64,000 nucleotides of DNA, taken from contig JAGAKG010000035.1 of assembly GCA_017625755.1 (NCBI GenBank), positions 1 to 64,000 of the forward strand, in the 5' to 3' direction. This document shows positions 60,392-64,000 of this stretch, piece by piece (position 1 is the stretch's first letter; each line of letters starts with the position of its first letter). Source of the stretch: Clostridia bacterium. GTDB lineage: Bacteria; Bacillota; Clostridia; Oscillospirales; CAG-272. Both the position numbers and the translations under genes were made by a program. The notes below the pieces were generated by a model, which saw nothing but the letters and a program-made list of their open reading frames with translations, was not told where the DNA came from and did no database searches.

Positions 60392-63300
60392 ATGTTCTGG
60401 GAGCTGAAGGAATATTTTCGGAAATTGTTTTCAATGACAATACGCCCTGCGATGAAAAATCTTTTTTCATCAAAAAAGAGCGCCATAGGTATGCTCTGCG
60501 TTATGCTTATATTGCAAACGCTCCTCTCGGTTATCTGCATAACGGGCGTTGAAAACATTAAAACTCAAAATAATATCCTCAAAGACCATAACGCAAATCT
60601 AGCGCTTTATTCCGAAAGTGAGGAGAAAACCGAAGCACCCGTAACCGACGCATCTGATAGCGAATTGACAGATAGTGCCGCTTCCGACGAGGGTCGTCTC
60701 GTTCCAAGCGAGGTAAACTCTGCCCTCAACGGAATACCGATTTTCGGCGGTTTTCTCTGCCTGTGGATAATCACGGCGATAATAGTATATCAGCGCATTT
60801 CTTCTGCCTCGGCAGACCGAGATAAATATATGTGGGGAATGTATATCACCTACGGCGCTCAGCGCAAAAAGGTGAGAAACATATTAAAATACGAGCTGTA
60901 TAGCGTACTTGCGGTTGCAACGATTCCCTCTTATTTTTTAGCACTGAAGTTGTGTAATTTTCTTGTAAGTAAGCAGGGGTATCAATATAGCTTTGAGGTA
61001 ATTCCCTTTTTGCTCGTCTTGCTTTTTTCTTATATCTGTATACGCCTGGTGGTCGCGTACGAGGTCAAACTCATCGGCAGAAGAAGCTGCACGGAGCTTC
61101 TAAAGGAGGAAGAAGGACCGTCGAAGCTTTGCCGCCCAAGGCGCACGGGAATACTTCGCAAGGGCTTCTCTCCCCTCAGATATGCCGCAACATCCTTTAT
61201 GCGGCTCAGAAAATATTATGTAATGCTCGCGCTTGCCGCGGCGATCCCCGCCATTATATGGATATGCTGTCAGACTGCGGCTTACAGCCAAAATCAATAT
61301 CTCTCATCTGACATTAAGGAATATAAGATAACTATAAAAAACGGAATTACCGAAAACGACCTCAAAAAGGTATATTTCAAAAACCTTTGCGAAATACAGG
61401 GCGTGTCCTCGGTAACCTCCTCGGCAATCTATCCCGCCGACGAAATATCTATGTTTATGCTCGCAGACCGTTCACAGTATAAAGACGAGTCTGCTAGTAT
61501 TCTCCACGGATACGATGTATACGCAGACGGTGACGCCGTACTTGCCTGCTGCTCCCAAGCATTTAAAAATAAAACGGGACTTTCGATGAAGGTGCCTCGC
61601 GGAAAAGTAACGGTAATATTGCCAAACGACGACACATCATATAGCTTTGAGGAGGGTGAGACTCTCTGCGTGGCTGTGTCACGACTCGACGGAAAGATAA
61701 GAACAGATATTGTCGATGTCAACACCGCGATTGAGCAAGACCTGTCCGAGGAATATGAGTACGAGCTTTTCACTATTGATAAGGTAACTTCCCTGAGACG
61801 AACATTCGCTTCTAGTAGCTTTATCAATGTCGAGCAACCCTATTTTCTGTTCAACGAGGCGGACTTTGAGAAGATAACATCACTCTCTCCCAATTATTTC
61901 TCGCACGACATAAATGATGCGCAGATATCCTTTGACCCAAGCGTAAAAGAGGACGGAAGCATTGACCTCGTTATAGGTAAAAGCGACCTCGCCGTACTTC
62001 CTAAGAAAGGTGATACAATACAACTCAGAGGAAGTGCAAGCTACAATATAACTCTCAGGACGCAAGATGGCGAGACATTGAACAATTGTCTGCAACTCAC
62101 ATTTAATCTTCTAAATGTAAATTCGGTTAGCGTGAGCGACAATCAAGTGAATATAAACGCCTCACCGAGAGTATCTGCGGTTATGAAATACGATATGGTA
62201 GAGCCTACCGTGATTTTCTTCGGCTTGCCCGAACAGATACCGAGTGACGCCGAAAACAGTATATATCTCCCGCACGACACCGAGGATGGAGCTATCAGGG
62301 TATACGATTCGACAGTCACGCTCGACTTTTCGGAAAGCGTTATCTTCACCGATCCTACGGTACGCGCCGCAGACGCAGGTACCCATCTCAAGCTCGGCGG
62401 AGCAAATATTTCGGCGCAGACAAAGGAGAAAAAGCTACTTTTAGAAAATCTTTACGGCAACAACCTCTTTGATATAGTCTGCGGCGACAGCACAACCACA
62501 GAGGCGCTTGGAATTGATGTCACAGTCACCGAGAGTGGCAAGGCGGCTATTATTCTCCCCGAGAAATATTTGTATGACTTTGACCTTGCGATTGGCGATA
62601 TAATACGCATAAACAAGACCGAATTTGATGTTTCGCAATACGAGAGCGACAACTGGCAGCTGAAGGATCCCAAGGAAAGACTTTCCGAGATAATCGGCAA
62701 AAGCTTCGAATATCAAAGATTTGAGATAACCGAGATAATATACAGTGACGAAGCGAAGCGCCCTCAGGTCATAATTTGCGGAGAGGATTTCGCAAGCGCT
62801 ATGAATATTGCCGCGCCTTACACTCAGTTGAATGTTTTTCTCGACAACTCGGTAGACTCGGAAAGATATGCCGCTATAAACGATTCGCTGACCTACGAGC
62901 TTCAAAAGATATCGCTGCTAAGCTCGAACGCTAGCTCTGCAAATATAGTATCTAACGGCGCGTTCCTTGATTTTCTGCTAAAAAAGAACGCAAACCACGG
63001 TCTTTGGATATCGGTAATAGGAACACTCATTCCGCTTACCCTGCCGTTTATATGGTATTATCCTCTAGCAACTCTTTTTGAGCGCAGGCGGCACGATTAT
63101 ATAACGCTCAAAAATCTCGGTAAAAAGAAAAGCAAGATAAGAGCGATATTCTTCCTCGAGGGGCTTATGGTAGCACTCACTGCGCTAATCGCAATAGCCC
63201 TGCTCTGCTATCCGTGTATGTTGGCTTTTGATCTGGTATGCTTCTTGTTTGAGCTTCCGATAGATTTCAATGTATCATTCCTTACCCCCGCAACATTTAT

Positions 63301-63418
63301 ATCGGCGTGTGCCGCAGGACTTTTCTGCGTTGCGCTTTCCTTTGTGATATGCTATTTCATAGCCGCGCCGAAAAAGCCTAAAATAAAGAAAACGAAGAAA
63401 CAGAAAGGAGAAGGCTGA
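60392..63418 (+). CDS. Large FtsX-like ABC transporter permease
   Basis: A 1008-residue membrane protein with one span near residues 28-50, spans at about 110-130, 165-185 and 200-222, and a span near 293-312. A long extracytoplasmic region (about 315-855) follows, then three C-terminal spans (about 865-890, 920-945, 970-995), with a basic tail. The final part (FERRRHDYITLKNLGKKKSKIRAIFFLEGLMVALTALIAI) is a typical FtsX/MacB coupling segment. The ECD of over 500 residues is much larger than in BceB or FtsX. GGAGG precedes the ATG. The ATPase gene starts inside its stop codon. Confidence 0.85.
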   Translation: MFWELKEYFRKLFSMTIRPAMKNLFSSKKSAIGMLCVMLILQTLLSVICITGVENIKTQNNILKDHNANLALYSESEEKTEAPVTDASDSELTDSAASDEGRLVPSEVNSALNGIPIFGGFLCLWIITAIIVYQRISSASADRDKYMWGMYITYGAQRKKVRNILKYELYSVLAVATIPSYFLALKLCNFLVSKQGYQYSFEVIPFLLVLLFSYICIRLVVAYEVKLIGRRSCTELLKEEEGPSKLCRPRRTGILRKGFSPLRYAATSFMRLRKYYVMLALAAAIPAIIWICCQTAAYSQNQYLSSDIKEYKITIKNGITENDLKKVYFKNLCEIQGVSSVTSSAIYPADEISMFMLADRSQYKDESASILHGYDVYADGDAVLACCSQAFKNKTGLSMKVPRGKVTVILPNDDTSYSFEEGETLCVAVSRLDGKIRTDIVDVNTAIEQDLSEEYEYELFTIDKVTSLRRTFASSSFINVEQPYFLFNEADFEKITSLSPNYFSHDINDAQISFDPSVKEDGSIDLVIGKSDLAVLPKKGDTIQLRGSASYNITLRTQDGETLNNCLQLTFNLLNVNSVSVSDNQVNINASPRVSAVMKYDMVEPTVIFFGLPEQIPSDAENSIYLPHDTEDGAIRVYDSTVTLDFSESVIFTDPTVRAADAGTHLKLGGANISAQTKEKKLLLENLYGNNLFDIVCGDSTTTEALGIDVTVTESGKAAIILPEKYLYDFDLAIGDIIRINKTEFDVSQYESDNWQLKDPKERLSEIIGKSFEYQRFEITEIIYSDEAKRPQVIICGEDFASAMNIAAPYTQLNVFLDNSVDSERYAAINDSLTYELQKISLLSSNASSANIVSNGAFLDFLLKKNANHGLWISVIGTLIPLTLPFIWYYPLATLFERRRHDYITLKNLGKKKSKIRAIFFLEGLMVALTALIAIALLCYPCMLAFDLVCFLFELPIDFNVSFLTPATFISACAAGLFCVALSFVICYFIAAPKKPKIKKTKKQKGEG

Positions 63419-64000
63419 TGGCAATACTTGAAGCAACCGATATAATCAAGCAATACAGAGGTCCCGACGGTGTCGTCACGGCAGTAAACCGCGCGTCGAT
63501 GAAGGTCGAGGAGGGCGAATTTGTTGCCATAACGGGAGAGTCGGGCTCGGGAAAAAGCACACTTATAAACATTTGCGCGGGTATTGATGTGGCGAACGCG
63601 GGCTCGGTAATGCTCGGCGGAAAAATGATATCGAGTATGCACGGAGACGCACTTACGAAATACAGAGGAAAGACAGTTGGATTTGTCTTTCAGTCGCATA
63701 AGCTTATCCCCTACCTGACAGCGTATGAAAATATAATTCTCCCCCTGAACGCGGGCGAGCTTCTGCGTGAGAAGCACGAGGAGCGCTTCAATCTTCTCGT
63801 TGACGCGCTCGGAATACGAAACCGACTTTCACATCTCCCCTCCGAGATGTCGGGTGGACAGCAGCAGAGAGTAGCGATTGCGAGAGCGCTTATTCACTAT
63901 CCTCGTATTCTTTTCGCTGACGAACCTACGGGTAACCTCGACAGAAGAAATGCGGATGAGGTTATATCTCTTATGATTGAACTGAAAAACACGCTCAAGC
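63418..64000 (+). CDS. ABC transporter ATP-binding protein (partial, runs off the window)
   Basis: The first 194 residues of a LolD/MacB/Bce-type ATPase; the gene continues beyond 64000. Walker A is GESGSGKST (about residues 40-48), then QSHKLIPYLTAYENI (Q-loop), SGGQQQRVAIARAL (signature) and ILFADEPTGNLD (Walker B and D-loop). The ATG overlaps the permease stop (TGATG) with AAAGGAG at good distance. It is the energy partner of the 1008-residue permease. Confidence 0.95.
   Translation, partial: MAILEATDIIKQYRGPDGVVTAVNRASMKVEEGEFVAITGESGSGKSTLINICAGIDVANAGSVMLGGKMISSMHGDALTKYRGKTVGFVFQSHKLIPYLTAYENIILPLNAGELLREKHEERFNLLVDALGIRNRLSHLPSEMSGGQQQRVAIARALIHYPRILFADEPTGNLDRRNADEVISLMIELKNTLK

Noticed and set aside
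1-64000. CRISPR arrays, prophage, integrase or plasmid features.
   Set aside because: No regularly spaced direct repeats, cas genes, phage structural genes, integrases or replication genes were seen.

Overview
The window looks like a chromosomal stretch of an anaerobic, endospore-forming member of the Clostridia (Firmicutes), probably a gut relative of the Oscillospiraceae or Ruminococcaceae. Signs of this are spoIIID, HPr kinase/phosphorylase (hprK), the gene orders tig-clpP-clpX and lepB-ylqF-rnhB-yraN, DUF4317, DUF1540 and DUF1846 proteins, a GTP-type PEP carboxykinase, a Na+-pumping decarboxylase beta subunit, and sigma-A promoters and Shine-Dalgarno sites of Gram-positive type. The coding regions are of moderate GC and the intergenic regions AT-rich. 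I place the organism from gene content only. There is no rRNA, CRISPR array, prophage or transposase. One tRNA (Pro, anticodon GGG) lies at the left edge.

Layout. 1-6.5 kb: tRNA-Pro, yajC, a GNAT-like acyltransferase, a four-gene ABC/LytTR/DUF3021 operon with codon use unlike its surroundings, and a decarboxylase beta subunit followed by an unlisted 58-residue OadG-like gene. 6.6-8.1 kb: a compact trio of HPr-kinase-like protein, PqqD-like protein and S24/S26 peptidase that resembles peptide-maturation machinery without a visible precursor. 8.2-13.9 kb: a tightly coupled pyrimidine operon pyrC-K-D-F-E-B-I. 14-24.5 kb: gpmI, an Mrp-type Fe-S carrier, a YdcF/SanA protein, DUF4317, a lipoprotein, a sugar isomerase-like protein, hprK and two related parvulin-like lipoproteins. 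24.5-27.5 kb: a membrane-anchored protein of unknown function and an ApbE / NusG-II / Gx-transporter operon resembling part of the flavin-based extracellular electron transfer locus. 27.6-30.4 kb: fucO-like dehydrogenase and gdhA. 30.5-35.8 kb: two membrane proteins, proC, a SpoU methyltransferase, spoIIID, a degenerate PHP-like protein with a structured leader, and a flavodoxin-like protein. 35.8-38 kb: two palindromic repeats and two exported or membrane proteins. 38.1-44.5 kb: an ApgM-family gene (probably homoserine kinase), lepB-ylqF-rnhB-yraN, an M19 dipeptidase and thrC. 44.5-55.7 kb: DUF1540, a phosphoesterase, tig-clpP-clpX, a cysteine-rich protein, DUF1846, mscL, pckG and malQ. 55.7-64 kb: polA without proofreading residues, a degenerate M23 protein, and an FtsX/MacB-type ABC transporter whose ATPase runs off the right edge.

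The genes fit a fermentative life style: PEP carboxykinase, a sodium pump, NADP-type glutamate dehydrogenase, glycogen or maltodextrin use, catabolite control through HprK and de novo pyrimidine synthesis. The stretches most worth a second look are the kinase/PqqD/peptidase trio (6637-8108), the structured leader or small RNA at 34975-35201, the electron-transfer-like trio (25494-27418), the degenerate LytM protein beside an FtsX-type exporter (58490-64000), and the ApgM/ThrB4 candidate (38171-39385).
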